In this document: positions 12,883 through 24,790 of the stretch, one piece after another | How positions within the stretch are numbered: position 1 is the first letter of the stretch | Layout of the letters: each line of letters starts with the position of its first letter | Assembly (NCBI GenBank): GCA_011947345.1 | Contig: JAAVTG010000051.1 | Coordinates: forward strand, 434,001-498,000 | Length of the DNA: 64,000 nucleotides | Source: Phytophthora quininea | Taxonomy: Eukaryota > Oomycota > Peronosporomycetes > Peronosporales > Peronosporaceae | Direction of reading: 5' to 3' | The notes under the pieces: model-generated | Databases searched by the model: none | What the model was told of the DNA's origin: nothing | What the model saw: only the letters and a program-made list of their open reading frames with translations | Position numbers and translations under genes: made by a program

Positions 12883-15282
12883 ATGACGATGGTGAAGTTG
12901 CTGTGTGCATTCGTTGGAGAGGAAGTGGTGTTCAGTGTACGCATCAATTCCGATCGGTTGGTTGGCCATTTGAAGGACGGCATCCAAATGCAGAACGAGC
13001 AAAGGATCCAGTGCAATGCAAGCGATCTGGATCTCTTCTTGGCCAAGAAGTCGAATGGCGAGTGGTTGAAAGCCACTGAGCTGGCCGACGTGATCGATAC
13101 CGAGGACTTCAAACTACTGCGAGTTGGAAAACTTCTAAAAAGATAGGCTTGTCGGAGAACTCCATCGCTCGTCCACCGGCAATGAATAAGGAAGATGACG
13201 GTGAGAATGTGCATACACTGATGCTAATTCCTAAGAAACGCCCAAGAGACGATCAACACGATGCCGAAGAGGGGTGATGACGTTGAAGCGTCTCGGTAGG
13301 GGTGCTAACAACATCAGGGAGGATCAAAAGCTCAGATTCACACCGCACCATATCGTCAGGCTGCTGAGACCCTGAAATACGAGACAGTTAGTTTATGTCC
13401 TGGAGGCCGTAGAACAGCTCGGCGAAGTGGAGGGTGATTTTCCATTCATCGTTTTGGAGTCATCGTCTGGAATGGGAAAGACGCAGATGGCGTTCAACCT
13501 CATGGCTCGTGACGACGTGGATGTGTTTTACGTGGTCTATGGAGCGGGCTGTGAGTATGGGCAGGACGTTTACGCTGCGTTTCGATCGCGGTCGGGTGCT
13601 TTCAAACTGTGTGCGATGCAGGACCTGACATTCCTGGGCGACGCTACTATCCCCGACATTGCGAGGAAGACGAATCTGTTTACCTACGGGTTTATCTGGG
13701 CGTTGCTTTCTGGAGGGAAATCGTTCTCTGGACCATGAAGCCGAGCGGATGTGGAGAAGGCGTTGGAAGAAAGAAAGAGGCGGACAGGGAATGAGTGTCT
13801 GTTCTTCGTGGACGAGTTTCCTCTTCCGAACGAAAATGAACCAACCCGTACAGCCACCTATCTGCGGTTTATCCGGAATATTTTCCGCTCTTTCAGTGTG
13901 CCGATGATTTTGATTGCGACGAATGGAACTGCACGGAAAGTTGTCAGAACGACGACATGGTCAAGAGGTAGTGACAGCGCGAATGTGTGGTGTGTGGTGC
14001 TACCGACGCTCCCTCCCTTTCGAGACGCGCGTCTTGATGAACTGCGGAGCGATCTGGCAACAGTAATCCAACACAGCAGACCGTTTGGGCAAGGTTGGCG
14101 ATGAATTTTGTTGGTAAGAACAAGTTGGACTCGACGACTGACCTGGTGGAGTACATGGACAAAATGGCAGGGGTGATCGGCGATACGTGTCGAGTTGTGC
14201 AGACATACGCCAAGGGGTTTTGCTATGGCCAACTCTGTTTATTTCTCTCTGCAGACTATATCGTTGACGATAGCAGTCTTCTCAACGGACATTTTGTTAA
14301 TCTGTTGGAGGAGCAAAACTTCGCGTTGAGTTTTCCGCCGGGTGGGCATGCGGAACATCTCAATGATCCTCAAGAAGATCAAGGATTGAATACACTGGAA
14401 GTATTTGAGGACCCCAACAAGGTCGATCTGGTGAAAGATGGCGAAACGTGGCCATGGCGATGTCGTGTCAAGTTTCCTGGTATTGACAAGGACGCTCTAC
14501 TCTCTCTCTCTAATGGGAGGGAAGCATTTTATTTGGCGAGTGGTACAGCATACATTGAAACGGAGAGAGCGGGGTTGGTGTTGGTGAACGACAGCAACAT
14601 CGACCAGCCAGCAAAAGCCAAAAAGCGGTTGGAGGTCTTGACGTCCGGTGCGATCGTGTTGGCGAGCCATCAGAATGGCTTTGCCGGTATTTTGTTCGAG
14701 GAGTTTTTCAGCTCCTTACTGTGCGAGCTCGACATGCAAGTGTTGCCGGACATTCGCGTGCGAGTCAGCTCCGAAGTGACGCAAGTCTTTTCCGACCTGA
14801 CGGTGCCGTTCCTAGCACCGCCGAATCGATTGTGGCCTGAATTCCTCACGGATACGGCACTGAACTTGGGGGATATTGAGTAGATAGAAGACACTGACAT
14901 CTACGACGCTAGTTTTCTTGAAGACCGAGTTTCCGTGGAGTGCAAAGACGACATTTCCACTGATGACATGAAGAAACGTCTAAGCCGAGTTCGCCAAGCG
15001 ACGAAAGTGCGTTTAATCGTGATGAATAAGCTCCAGGAGAAGAATCACTTTACGGAGTCTGAGTTCCTGGCGATGGTCAGAGGAACGTCGTCAGAGTTGC
15101 GGCATGCTCATTTCTATCGTATTGGCGTTAGTGATGTTCCTTTGGAGCCGTTTGAGGATCTGGCCGATCGGTGGCACTGTGACTTGGTGCCAATCGCTGG
15201 GATGGAGAATCAATGCCGCAGTGAAGATTGCTGCGGTTCAAGTGGATGCACTCGCGTGGATAAAGTGGTGATCTTCGTGTAG
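12883..15282 (+). pseudogene. Crinkler (CRN) effector with P-loop NTPase and REase-like C-terminus, broken
   Basis: The first about 85 residues are a typical CRN header: MVKLLCA-type ubiquitin-like start and an LDLFLAKK motif, followed by a charged linker. The C-terminal part has a P-loop (GMGKT, about 13474) and ends in a domain with VECK (about 14935), an E-x-K arrangement seen in PD-(D/E)xK nuclease folds. CRN proteins of this NTPase-plus-nuclease type are host-directed, nucleus-targeted oomycete effectors. There is no obvious classical signal peptide, which is usual for part of the family. The frame is broken near 13135 and at several later points, and an in-frame TAG lies at 14881-14883. 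The inverted copy near 24.1 kb has a sense codon at the equivalent place, so this stop looks like true decay. Confidence 0.8.
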
Positions 15283-15352
15283 CGATTCCCAAGGAAGCGA
15301 GTAGCTCGATCAGATAGTTCGTTTTTAGATTCTTGTCGTGGCAAAATATGTT
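14549..15352 (+). repeat. Inverted duplication, copy A (CRN 3' half and flank)
   Basis: This segment reappears in reverse orientation at about 23665-24476, covering the last 240 or so codons of the CRN gene, its stop and about 70 bp of 3' flank. By eye the copies differ at only scattered bases. Homology starts at ACAGCATACATTG and ends at AAAATATGTTTGA. Confidence 0.8.
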
Positions 15353-15491
15353 TGAGATTTCGTCTACATGGTGTAGAAAAAGTCTGCCAGCCCTTCCAAT
15401 CGTGTGATGTGATGAGTTTTCAATTTGTGTTGAATTCCCTCGACTGGCCGAAACGCTTCATTCGACGTTTCGCCACATCGCAGCAACGCAA

Positions 15492-18400
15492 ATGAAAGCG
15501 ACGTTGGATGGACAGCTCTCCGGGATGGAAATTCGATTCAAAAATGTATCCATTTCGGCTCAAGTTGCCGCCCAAGACCAAGACCACGTTGTGGCCGAGT
15601 TACCGACGCTCACTAATGTGGTCAAGCAGGGTTTGCTGAAAATGACTGCTAAAACGCCCATCGTCAAAAAGGGAATCCTACGAAATGTGAGCGGGGTCTG
15701 GAAGCCAGGAGCGATGACGCTGGTGCTTGGACAACCTGGATCCGGCAAGTCGACACTCCTGAAACTTTTAAGCGGGCGATTGTCGGCAACCCGGACCATC
15801 GAGATTGAAGGAGAAGTGGCATTCAACGGCATTGCCTTAGATGAATTACACGACCAATTGCCGCAGCTAATTGCTTTCGTCGGCCAACACGACATGCACT
15901 ATCCGACGCTGACAGTGAAGGAGACACTCGAGTTCGCTCATGCGTGCAATGGTGGAGGTCTTTCCGAGCGTGACGATAGCCAAGTTGTGTATGGGACATC
16001 CGAAGCGAACGAAGGTGCTTTGGAAGCTGCTCGAGCCATGCGCAAGTACCACCCAGACATTATCATCCGACAACTCGGTCTCGAGAACTGTCAGAACACT
16101 GTCGTGGGGATGCCATGCTTCGAGGCGTATCTGGTGGTGAACGCAAGCGTGTGACGACGGGTGAAATGGCGTTCGGCAACAAACTCGTGATGATGATGGA
16201 TGAGATCAGCACAGGTCTCGACAGTGCTGCAACATTCGACATCATTTCCACGCAGAGAAGTTTAGCCAAAACGTTTGGCAAAACAGTGGTGATCTCGCTG
16301 CTCCAGCCGTCTCCAGAGGTGTTTGAACTGTTCGACGACGTGATGCTACTGAACGACGGCTACGTGATGTATCATGGTCCTCGTTCTGAGGCGTTGGCAT
16401 ACTTCGAAAGTTTGGGCTTCAAATGTCCTCCCAACCGTGATGTAGCAGACTTCCTGTTGGATCTCGGCACCAACAAGCAGCACCAGTACGAGGTGGGGCA
16501 CACTCCGAGAACGGCTGAGGCATTTGGTCAAGTATTCGAGCAGTCAAATATTCACCAACGAATCGTGGATGCCTTGAGAAACCCCATAGACAGAAAGCTG
16601 GTCAGCGATACGAAGATACTTATCGACTCAACGCCAGCTTTCAACCAAAGCGTTTTTGCTGGACTTGTTACACTCGTCCGCCGTCAACTGAAATTGCTGA
16701 GTCGTGACAGGACGCTGCTCTTCAGTCGCTTGGTGATGTCAATTGGATTGGGACTTTTAAACGCGACGACGTTTTTCCAACTTGACGAGGTAGATTCGCA
16801 GCTTGTCATGGGAATTGGTTATGTGGCGACTGGTTTTGTGATGATGGGGCAGTGCGCTCAAGTTCCGGCGTTTATTGCTACCCGTGACGTCTTCAAAAAG
16901 CAACGGAGCGCAAACTTTTCCGAACGTCATCGTTCGTGTTGGCAACTTCTGTGAGCCAAATTCCGGTGGCTGTCATCGAGACGATGGCGTTCGGCTCCAT
17001 CATGTACTGGATGTGTGGGTTTATCCCGACCTTTTCGGCCTTCCTGATGTTTGAAGCGATTTTATTTCTCACAAGTATGGCTTTTGGCGCATGGTTTTTC
17101 TTGCTGGCGGTGCTCTGTCCGAACTTGAACGTGGCGAATGCGATCTCCTTACTGTCCGATTTGTTTTTCACAATTTACTCTGGTTTTGCCATAACTCGGA
17201 GTCAAATTCCAAGTTTCTTGATGTGGGTTTATTGGATTAGTCCGTTGACGTGGAGTATCCGTGCGATCGCTGTAAATCAATATACCGACTCGACGTTCAC
17301 TGTTTGTGTCTATCGAAGCGTAGACTATTGCAACACCTATGGAATGACGATGAGCGAATATTCGCTAAGCACATACGACGTACAAACCGAGAGGCTCTGG
17401 CTGTGGCTCGGGATTGCATTTTTGGTAGCCCTCTACGCGATTGTCATGACGATGGCGTGGTTCGTGTTGGAGTACTGGACACCTGCAAGTTCGCCGAAGA
17501 CACAGCCGATCAATCCCTCGAGAAGAGACTGCAGTACGGATAGCTACGTCCTTACTATAACACCTAGAACCAAACCAACCGATGATGAACTTCTAGTTCG
17601 TGTCAGCGAGGACGAGCATCACCACCTTGTCCCAGTGACTCTCGCTTTCGAGGATCTGTGGTATTCCGTCCCAGACCCGACAAACTCAAAGCAATCCATC
17701 GACCTACTTAAGGGTGTCAGTGGATTCGCATTACCAGGAACCATCACGGCACTGATGGGATCATCAGGTGCTGGCAAAACCACTCTCATGGACGTCATCG
17801 CTGGGCGAAAGACTGGAGGTAAGATCAGCGGGCAGATTCTGCTCAATGGACACCCTGCCACCGAACTCGCCATCCGTCGAGCCACTGGGTACTGCGAGCA
17901 GATGGATATCCACTCGGACGCGTCCACATTCCGCGAGGCTTTGACGTTCAGTGCGTTTTTGCGGCAGGATGCCGACATCCCCGACAGTCAGAAGTACGAC
18001 TCGGTGAACGAATGTCTCGACCTGCTGGACCTACATCCGATCGCCGACCAGATCATCCGCGGCAGTTCGACGGAGCAGATGAAGCGACTGACGATCGGCG
18101 TGGAGTTGGCGGCCCAGCCGAGTGTGTTGTTCCTGGACGAACCGACGAGCGGGTTGGACGCTCGGTCGGCCAAGCTGATCATGGACGGCGTTCGCAAGGT
18201 GGCGGACACTGGTCGAACCATTGTGTGTACGATTCACCAACCTTCAGCGGTGGTGTTTAGTGTCTTCGACAGTCTGCTGTTGTTGAAACGTGGTGGCGAG
18301 ATGGTGTACTTCGGAGACCTTGGCATCAACGCATCGAAGATGGTCGAGTATTTTGAAGCAATTGATGGTGTCAAGACGTTGGAGATGGACTCCAATCCGG

Positions 18401-19554
18401 CAACGTGGATGCTGGAGGTGATCGGCGCTGGTGTGGGCAACGATGCCGGTGACAAGACGGATTTTGTGGCTACGTTCAAAGCGAGCGAGCAAAATCGACA
18501 ATTGATGGATACGTTGGAACGTGGGGGTATTGGACGGCAATCCCCATCGATTCCAGCGTTGGAGTTCGGCAAGAAACGAGCTGCTACCAACACAACCCAA
18601 GCGAAATTCTTGATCAAGCGGTCCTTCGACATGTACTGGCGGACACCGTCCTACAATCTGACACGCTTCATCGTGTCGCTAATTCTTGGCATAAGCTTTG
18701 GCATGACTTATCTCGGTGGCGAGTATTCCTCCTACCAAGGCATCAACTCTGGACTGGGGATGAGCTACATGACGACGTCCTTTATCACGTACATCCCGTT
18801 CAACGCGGTGCTCCCGATAACTTATCAAGAGCGGGCGTCGTTCTATCGCGAACGCTCGGGTCAAGTCTACAGTACATTCTGGTATTTCATAGGGTCGACT
18901 CTTGTGGAGATCCCGTACTGCTTTGGGGCGACATTGCTCTTCTTGGCGATCTACTTCCCGATGGTTGGCTTCACTGGCTTATGTACTTTTCTCGCGTACT
19001 GGCTCAACTTGACCATGTTGGTGTTGGTGCAAACATACTTCGGTCAGTTGTTGGCCTCCACGTTCTCGAGCATTAATGTTTCCGCTGTCTTCACAGTCTT
19101 GGTAGGCTCAATTTGCACATTGTTCACGGGTTTCAATCCGCCTGCTGAGTCCATTCCAGAAGGTTACAAGTGGCTGCATCAACTCGTTCCACATAAACAC
19201 ACGTTCGCAGCGCTCACGGCAATTGTGTTTGGTGATTGTCCAACTGATGAAGATGGCAGCGAATTCGGTTGTCAGCAAATTTCAGATGCTCCACCGAGTT
19301 TGGTTGAAAACATCACGGTGAAGGACTATCTGGAGACCACATTCCAAGTCAAGCACAGCGAAATCTGGTCGAATTTTGCCGTCGTTGCGATGTGGCTAGT
19401 CGTTCTCCGTTGCTTGACACTTGTAGTGTTGCAATTCATCAACCACCAAAACGTTAGCAAGAAAAGCACTATGGATCGACGCAAATATCATTTTCATGTT
19501 GGGGACTTTAATCCCATCTTCGTAACTGTGGGCCACCAAGACGGATTCGTCTGA
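15492..19554 (+). CDS. PDR/ABCG full-size transporter 1
   Basis: Order is NBD1-TMD1-NBD2-TMD2, as in full-size ABCG (pleiotropic drug resistance) plasma-membrane exporters. NBD1 has Walker A GQPGSGKST (about 15733), signature VSGGERKR and Walker B MMMDEIST; NBD2 has GSSGAGKTT (about 17760), STEQMKRL and LFLDEPTSGLD. The N-terminus is shorter than in transporters 2 and 5, lacking the HQH/LHKH segment. Frame breaks occur in the GGGG run at 16106-16109 and the TTTT run at 16916-16919, probable consensus errors. Where the paralogues end in NHQKK this one continues for about 30 residues (through HFHVGDFNP) before the TGA at 19552. A CRN relic follows immediately. Confidence 0.93.
17710..18470 (+). 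repeat. Conserved 761-bp NBD2 tract, copy in transporter 1
   Basis: Begins at AAGGGTGTCAGTGG and ends at GGATTTTGTGGC. It is almost base-for-base the same as the corresponding segments of the other four transporters, synonymous positions included. Confidence 0.85.
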
Positions 19555-19555
19555 G

Positions 19556-19665
19556 GATCGTTGGCTGTGACTTGGTGCCCATCGCAGGTATGGAAAATCA
19601 ACGGCGTAGTAAGAACTGCAGCGATCCACACACATGTGTTCTCGCGGACAAAGTGGTGATCTTTT
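19556..19665 (+). pseudogene. Relic of a CRN 3' end
   Basis: The stretch reads as a degenerate version of the last about 37 codons of the CRN gene at 15.2 kb (CDLVPIAGMENQ and DKVVIF are recognisable). It lies directly after the stop of transporter 1, in the same orientation. No start or upstream CRN sequence is attached, so it cannot be functional by itself. Confidence 0.75.
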
Positions 19666-19970
19666 GGGGGCGGTGTCGTACGCGTTCAGCTGTTAGCTTT
19701 CCTCCTGAGGAACCCGTGTGATTACTACGACTTAATTGAGCGTAAGCTCCACGAAATAATTCGGTACGCAACACCGATTACTCTCCTGGCGATTGTCGAA
19801 ATGATAATACGTTGTACAGTCGGCGACAAGATGTGTGAAGAGCTCATGGCTGCAGTCCTCAGTTCCAACAGACCATGGATCAAGAAACTCCAAGACGGCG
19901 ATCCAGTCGACTGCAGAACCATTTCCGAATTCGCCGACAACAAAACTTTCCCAGTCCAAGAACCCCAAGG
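19666..19970. other. Intergenic, no gene seen
   Basis: About 305 bp between the CRN relic and the tannase start. Several short open frames exist on both strands, but none resembles a known family. It presumably contains the tannase promoter. Confidence 0.5.
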
Positions 19971-21756
19971 ATGAAAATCCATCCACGCGCGCTTCACTCA
20001 TCACTAGCAGCACTATCGACGATTTTGCTGCTCTCTTTCACTGCGGCAGACAGCGTTGCCAATGAAGCTTCGTACTCAAGCACCACGATAGAATCGAGCG
20101 TGAGTGGTGACGCCTCTGCGAGTGGATCTGCTGCTGTAAGTCTGGCGGTGGTGAGCTCTGTAGTCGACTGTGCGGGCTTGGCGACGGTGAATGTTTCGAG
20201 TGTCGGTGGCGAAGGAAGCAACATCACGTCGGTGTCCGAGACGACAAGCGATGGGGCCGCGTATTGCGTTGTTGAAGGCACTTTCCCCCAGCCATCACCT
20301 GGGAAGTTATGCTTCCAGTGGAGACGTGGACGCAACGGTACATGCAAACAGGCTGTGGTGGGTTGTGTGGGTTGCTGTCGCTTTCGGTGGTGGCTTCGTA
20401 CGGCGCTGATGCAGTCGAAAACGGGAATTTCGTGTTGGCTACGACGGACATGGACGGCGGTAACTCCGGAACCTTTGGACTGGACGAAGATAAGCGCTCA
20501 GCGTTCGCGTACGAGGCGCACCATTGACTGCGCAAGCTACCGAGCTCTTCATCAAAACGTACTACGGCCAGGAGCAAGCGTTCGCCTATTTCTCTGGATG
20601 CTCGGACGGCGGTCGCGAGGCGGTTATGGAGGCGCTCAAATATCCGAACGACTTCAACGGCATCATTGCCGGAGCCCCCGCCATGCTCTTCACCTTCCAA
20701 AACTGTTTTCACCATGGCTGGGTGGCAGTGAGCATCACGGACTCGAATGGGGACCACATCTTGCTGTCCGACAGTCTCGACATTCTTCACGACGCGGTGG
20801 TGAGCGCGTGAGATGCTTTGGACGGCATCGAAGACGGGCTGCTTTCCGACCCTCGCATCTGCAACTTTGACGTGTACAGCATCCAATGTGCCGACGATGC
20901 TACAAACTCCACGTGCCTGACCAGCGCCGAGGTCGAAGTCGTGGCGAAAAGTTACGCCGGTCCGATCGATGTTGCCACTGGCGATCACTTGGCGGTCGGC
21001 GAGGTTCAATTCTCGTCCGAGCTCGCTTGGTCCGGTGTCTTCGTCCCGGAAACTGCGACGACGACGACGCAAAGCGAAGGTGTTGCGCTCTCGTGCATCA
21101 AGTACCTCATCTTCGACGACTATCCGGGCGATAACTACTCGCTGGACGACTTTGTTTTCGCCAACTCGACGATCAATTTACTCCATCCCCGTCACCCCTT
21201 CTTGACTCGGTGAGCGCCGACTTATCAACATTTGAAGCTGCCGGTGGCAAGTTGATTCTGTGGCACGGCTGGGCGGATCCGCAGATTTCCCTCACACCAC
21301 CATTGCTTACCACGAGGCATTGCAAGAAAATATGGGAAGTGAGACGGTGGAGAGTTTCGAGCGCTTGTACCTGTTGCCAGGTGTGTATCACTGTGGCAGT
21401 GGCGAAGGACCGTCCGAACTCGACCTCGTCACGCCGATGATGCAGTGGGTCGAAGTAGGCATCGCTCCGAAAGAAATTATCACCAGCACGGCGACGGACG
21501 GCTACTCTAACAACGCAGGGCAAGGGACACGTCAAGTTCCAGCGGCAGACGCAAACTTGTCGACAGCAGTGCTTCGAGCTCTTCTTCCACCGTGACGCGT
21601 CCAATCTATCCGTACCCGCACGTGGCCAAGTACATTGGCTCGGGCAGCATCAACAACTCGGAGATTTTTGTCGAAGGCGAGCCGCTCTATACGAACCCCA
21701 CAGGCTACTGGTTGGGTCAGGACTTTTTCGATCCGTACACTCCGATCGAAGGCTAA
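19971..21756 (+). pseudogene. Secreted tannase/feruloyl esterase family protein, decayed
   Basis: The ATG at 19971 starts a signal peptide (basic MKIHPR then a hydrophobic ALSTILLLSF core). The tannase family (PF07519, alpha/beta hydrolase) is shown by GCSDGGR with the catalytic Ser codon at 20602, WHGWADP (Asp, about 21260) and VYHCG (His, about 21385), and the C-terminal VAKYIGSGS motif. Such enzymes cleave plant phenolic esters. Frame breaks near 20284, 20525, 21198 and 21286 fall in short homopolymers and may be consensus errors. The in-frame TGA at 20809-20811 replaces the Cys of a conserved CDALDG motif by a substitution, so true loss of function is likely; recoding is improbable. Confidence 0.8.
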
Positions 21757-21765
21757 GCAGGAGGT

Positions 21766-21845
21766 TCACACATGCGAAAAATGAGATTAAAGTCCCCAAC
21801 ATGAAAATGATCTTTCCGTTGATTGTATTGCTGGTGGTTGTTGAA
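21766..21845 (-). pseudogene. Relic of an ABC transporter 3' end
   Basis: On the minus strand, NNHQQ is followed by a stretch containing HFHVGDFN, matching the unusual C-terminal extension of transporter 1 (about 19434-19540). It shows that a second transporter with this 3' end once lay here, before the cyclase gene. Confidence 0.7.
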
Positions 21846-21951
21846 TGAGCTCGACCAGATTTCGCGGTTGGTGGACTGGAAATTCATTTGAGAGGATTTC
21901 AATTGTCGATCTGTGTTCTTGTAGATACTACGACGGGCCAACTGTCGGAAT

Positions 21952-22817
21952 TCAGGCGCTGTCCAGTAGACGCAGCTTGTACATGGTGTTCCACAGCTTC
22001 CCAGTAACGTAGAACACATCCTCTTCCTTGTCGTAGGCGATGCCGTTGAGCACAGCACCGGACTCCACGTCTGGGTCAACCTCTTCGACCAGTTTCGTTA
22101 GGTCCCACATGGACACCACCGCACCAGTCTGCGGATCAATCTTCAGGACGCACGATTCGTACCACACGTTGGCATAGATGTAGCCCCTGGCCACCTCCAG
22201 CTCGTTGATCTTCGAGATGCTCTGCTTTCCGTTGTCGATGGTAACGTTGACGCGACGTACTTCCTGCAACGTCTTCGGGTCCCAGAACATGATGGTCGAG
22301 GAACCGTCCGAGACAGCGAAGTCCTTGCCGTCAAAGTCAATGCCCCAACCTTCACCGGTCACCGTCTTGAACTTGAACGTGCGCTTCAAATTGAACCCCG
22401 CAGTGTCCTCCAGGTCGAACACCAACCCAATCTTGTTCTTGTATGTGATCATGACGAACTCTCCGTTCGGGCCCCTCGTCACACCTTCCCCAAAGATTTC
22501 TTCCGGCAAGTCGAACTTGTCCAGGACGTCTCCGGTAGTGATGTCCACGAGACGAAGACTCGAGTTCCCATTGAGACCGGTAGACTCAACCAGGAACTTT
22601 TGTTGTCGCGTTTGATGACCGTCAGACCTTGCGTGAACGCGTCCGTGTCGTGCGGGAACGTGGCGAGTATTTGAATCGTAGGACGTGACGACGTCGTACT
22701 TTGCTCTGTGGTCTCTTCCGTAGGCGGTGACTGGAACGGCTTGTCCCCGATGACCAACGCTGCCACAATCGATAGCATGACGACGATCGCCCCGATGCGC
22801 GGTAAGAAGCGAGGCAT
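21952..22817 (-). CDS. Glutaminyl-peptide cyclotransferase, plant/bacterial type
   Basis: Beta-propeller glutaminyl cyclase of the PF05096 type, which turns N-terminal Gln of secreted peptides into pyroglutamate. The family start FPHDTDAFTQGL is present (about 22650), and later blades include GEGWGIDFDG and INELEVARGYIYANVW. The ATG at 22817 gives a basic MPRFLPR start and one hydrophobic segment (about residues 8-22), so the product is secreted or membrane anchored. The frame is broken once, in the TTTT run at 22598-22601 (AAAA on the coding strand); one missing base restores a continuous propeller. It lies between two transporter relics, so it either was inserted into the CRN/transporter array or was there before the array rearranged. 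Confidence 0.88.
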
Positions 22818-23389
22818 GATATCAACTTGCTTTTTGTCGGAAACTTGAGTTGTGGAGGCGGAGTTTCCACTCACAAGACTTGGAGACCTTCTGGTTACGA
22901 GCCATGGTCGTCTCTCGATCAGTTTGGACCATATACCTGTGTTGATGATGGGAACGCCTACGTAGTCTGATCATTTGTTTATGGGGCTGAAGCACTATCA
23001 TAATATTATGTTCTTCCAAGCTTTGCAAGGTGGAGAAATCGTCGCGCCTGGGAGCAAAATGAAATAATGTTCAAGAACGCTGCCTTGCTATGCTAGTGAT
23101 TTTTTTTTTTTTGGGGGTTAAGCTAACGATAGAATCCTGTCTTTGAGTTTCTTTTTGCTTGTAAGCTGCTGGCAGTATTCGGTGCAACCACAGAAAACTG
23201 TTCCCGTTCCAAAACCTGATCCGTTCTGTACCTGACCAAATACAAATGCGCGTGATCTCCAGGTGATTTGTTTTACTGACTTCAACTTGTTCGCTCGCTG
23301 ACGATGTTGATATTTTGAATTGTGTCGATCTCAGTAGTGTTTATTGATTCTAATACTGCGTTGAGACCAATTTTACCACTGCTTTGAGC
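22818..23389. other. Intergenic, no gene seen
   Basis: The sequence upstream of the cyclase contains a short basic open frame that may be 5' leader or an unplaced first exon (ATG on the minus strand near 22905), and a T-run at about 23100. Nothing else is recognisable. Confidence 0.5.
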
Positions 23390-23665
23390 GTCACGTCCGC
23401 TTGGAGCGTAAAAGTAAGAATGTAGCTACCCCTACTGCCGTCACCACTCAAGGAATAGATCGGCTGTGTCATTGACGATCTTTCAGACGTCCGGTACTCC
23501 AGATCGAGCCACGGTACCGTCTGAAAAGCGCCCACAGCCAGAGCCTCTGGGTTTATACGTCGTACGTGCTTAGCGAATATTCGCTCATCGTCATTCCGTA
23601 CAAACCGTAAATGCAGCGATAGCACGAATACCCCACGTCAACGAATTCATCCAATAAACCTAGAT
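23390..23665 (-). pseudogene. Relic of PDR transporter TMD1-NBD2 linker
   Basis: The minus strand matches transporter 1 from the VYWIS-type segment (about 17225) to the linker before NBD2 (about 17570). An internal deletion removes the NQYTDS...VDYCNT stretch, and there are several shifts and stops. At 23665 it joins directly to the 3' flank of the inverted CRN copy, so the whole first half of this transporter was lost. Confidence 0.75.
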
Positions 23666-24476
23666 CAAACATATTTTGCCACGACAAGAATCTAAAAACG
23701 AACTATCTGATCGAGCTACTCGCTTCCTTGGGAATCGCTACACGAAGATCACCACTTTATCCACGCGAGTGCATCCACTTGAACCGCAGCAATCTTCACT
23801 GCGGCATTGATTCTCCATCCCAGCGATTGGCACCAAGTCACAGCGCCACCGATCGGCCAGATCCTCAAACGGCTCCAAAGGAACATCACTAACGCCAATA
23901 CGATAGAAACGAGCATGCCGCAACTCTGACGACGTTCCTCTGACCATCGCCAGGGACTCAGACTCCGTAAAGTGATTCTTCTCCTGGAGCTTATTCATCA
24001 CGATTAAACGCACTTTCGTCGCCTGGCGAACTCGACTTAGACGTTTCTTCATGTCATCAGTGGAAATGTCGTCTTTGCACTCCACGGAAACTCGGTCTTC
24101 AAGGAATCTAGCGTCGTAGATGTCGGTGTCTTCTGTCTGCTCAAGATTTCTCAAGTTCAGCGCCGTATCCGTCAGGAATTCAGGCCACAATCGATTCGGC
24201 GGTGCTAGGAACGGCACCGTCAGGTCGGAAAAGACTTGCATCACTTCGGAGCTGACTCGCACGCGAATGTCCGGCAACACTTGCATGTCGAGCTCGTACA
24301 GCAAGGAGCTGAAAAACTCCTCGAACAAAATACCGGCAAAGCCATTCTGATGGCTCGCCAACACGATCGCACCGGACGTCAAGACCTCCAACCGCTTTTT
24401 GGCTTTTGCTGGCTGGTCGATGTTGCTGTCGTTCACCAACACCAACCCCGCTCTCTCCGTTTCAATGTATGCTGTG
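23665..24476 (-). repeat. Inverted duplication, copy B (CRN 3' half and flank)
   Basis: Reverse-oriented counterpart of 14549-15352. The homology stops at AAAATATGTTTGA, where this copy runs into transporter-like sequence while copy A continues into a different spacer. Confidence 0.8.
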
Positions 24477-24571
24477 TTGAAAGAGATTTCGCGACGATAC
24501 GAGTGCTCAAGTATCTCAAACCAGTTCATGGCTGTCAATCGCAAATCATTGTGTTTCTTTCCTTTAACCAT
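23738..24571 (-). pseudogene. CRN C-terminal REase-like domain, intact frame but no header
   Basis: A 277-codon open frame. From about residue 33 it matches the C-terminal domain of the CRN at 12.9-15.3 kb, including the VECK motif and the final VVIFV. It has no stop where the first copy has TAG. The first about 32 residues (through LEHSYRREIS) are unrelated to that copy and I do not recognise them. No LFLAK header or P-loop precedes it on this strand, so it is probably a truncated gene, although a short domain-only protein cannot be excluded. Confidence 0.7.
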
Positions 24572-24599
24572 GGCGACGATGTTTTGTCGGCACAGATGA

Positions 24600-24790
24600 C
24601 TTCACACCTCTTACGCGGGATGCTAGGCCTCTCAGAAAGGTTGGCTCATCGGAGAACGCCGTGAATCTGGGCAAAAACCCATACGAGTTATCGGAAGAAG
24701 ACGACGACGACGGGGAGAATTTGCATATTCCCAAGAAGCGATTAGCAGACGATACAGTATCCATCCTCCACCTACTCCAACTGTGATCTC
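24600..24790 (+). pseudogene. Possible relic of a CRN N-terminal linker
   Basis: The plus strand reads a VGSSENAV segment, an acidic run (EEDDDDGEN) and PKKRLADD. This resembles the linker after the LFLAK header of the first CRN (LSEN..., EDDGEN, PKKRPRDD near 13150-13260). No header or ATG is attached. Orientation is opposite to the CRN relic beside it. Confidence 0.45.

Noticed and set aside
20809..20811. Selenocysteine recoding at the tannase TGA, since it replaces Cys
   Set aside because: Tannases are not known selenoproteins, the Cys is structural rather than catalytic, and I saw no convincing SECIS-like element after the stop.
23099..23113. T-run as a possible retroelement tail
   Set aside because: No target-site duplication, reverse-transcriptase sequence or processed-gene sequence lies next to it.
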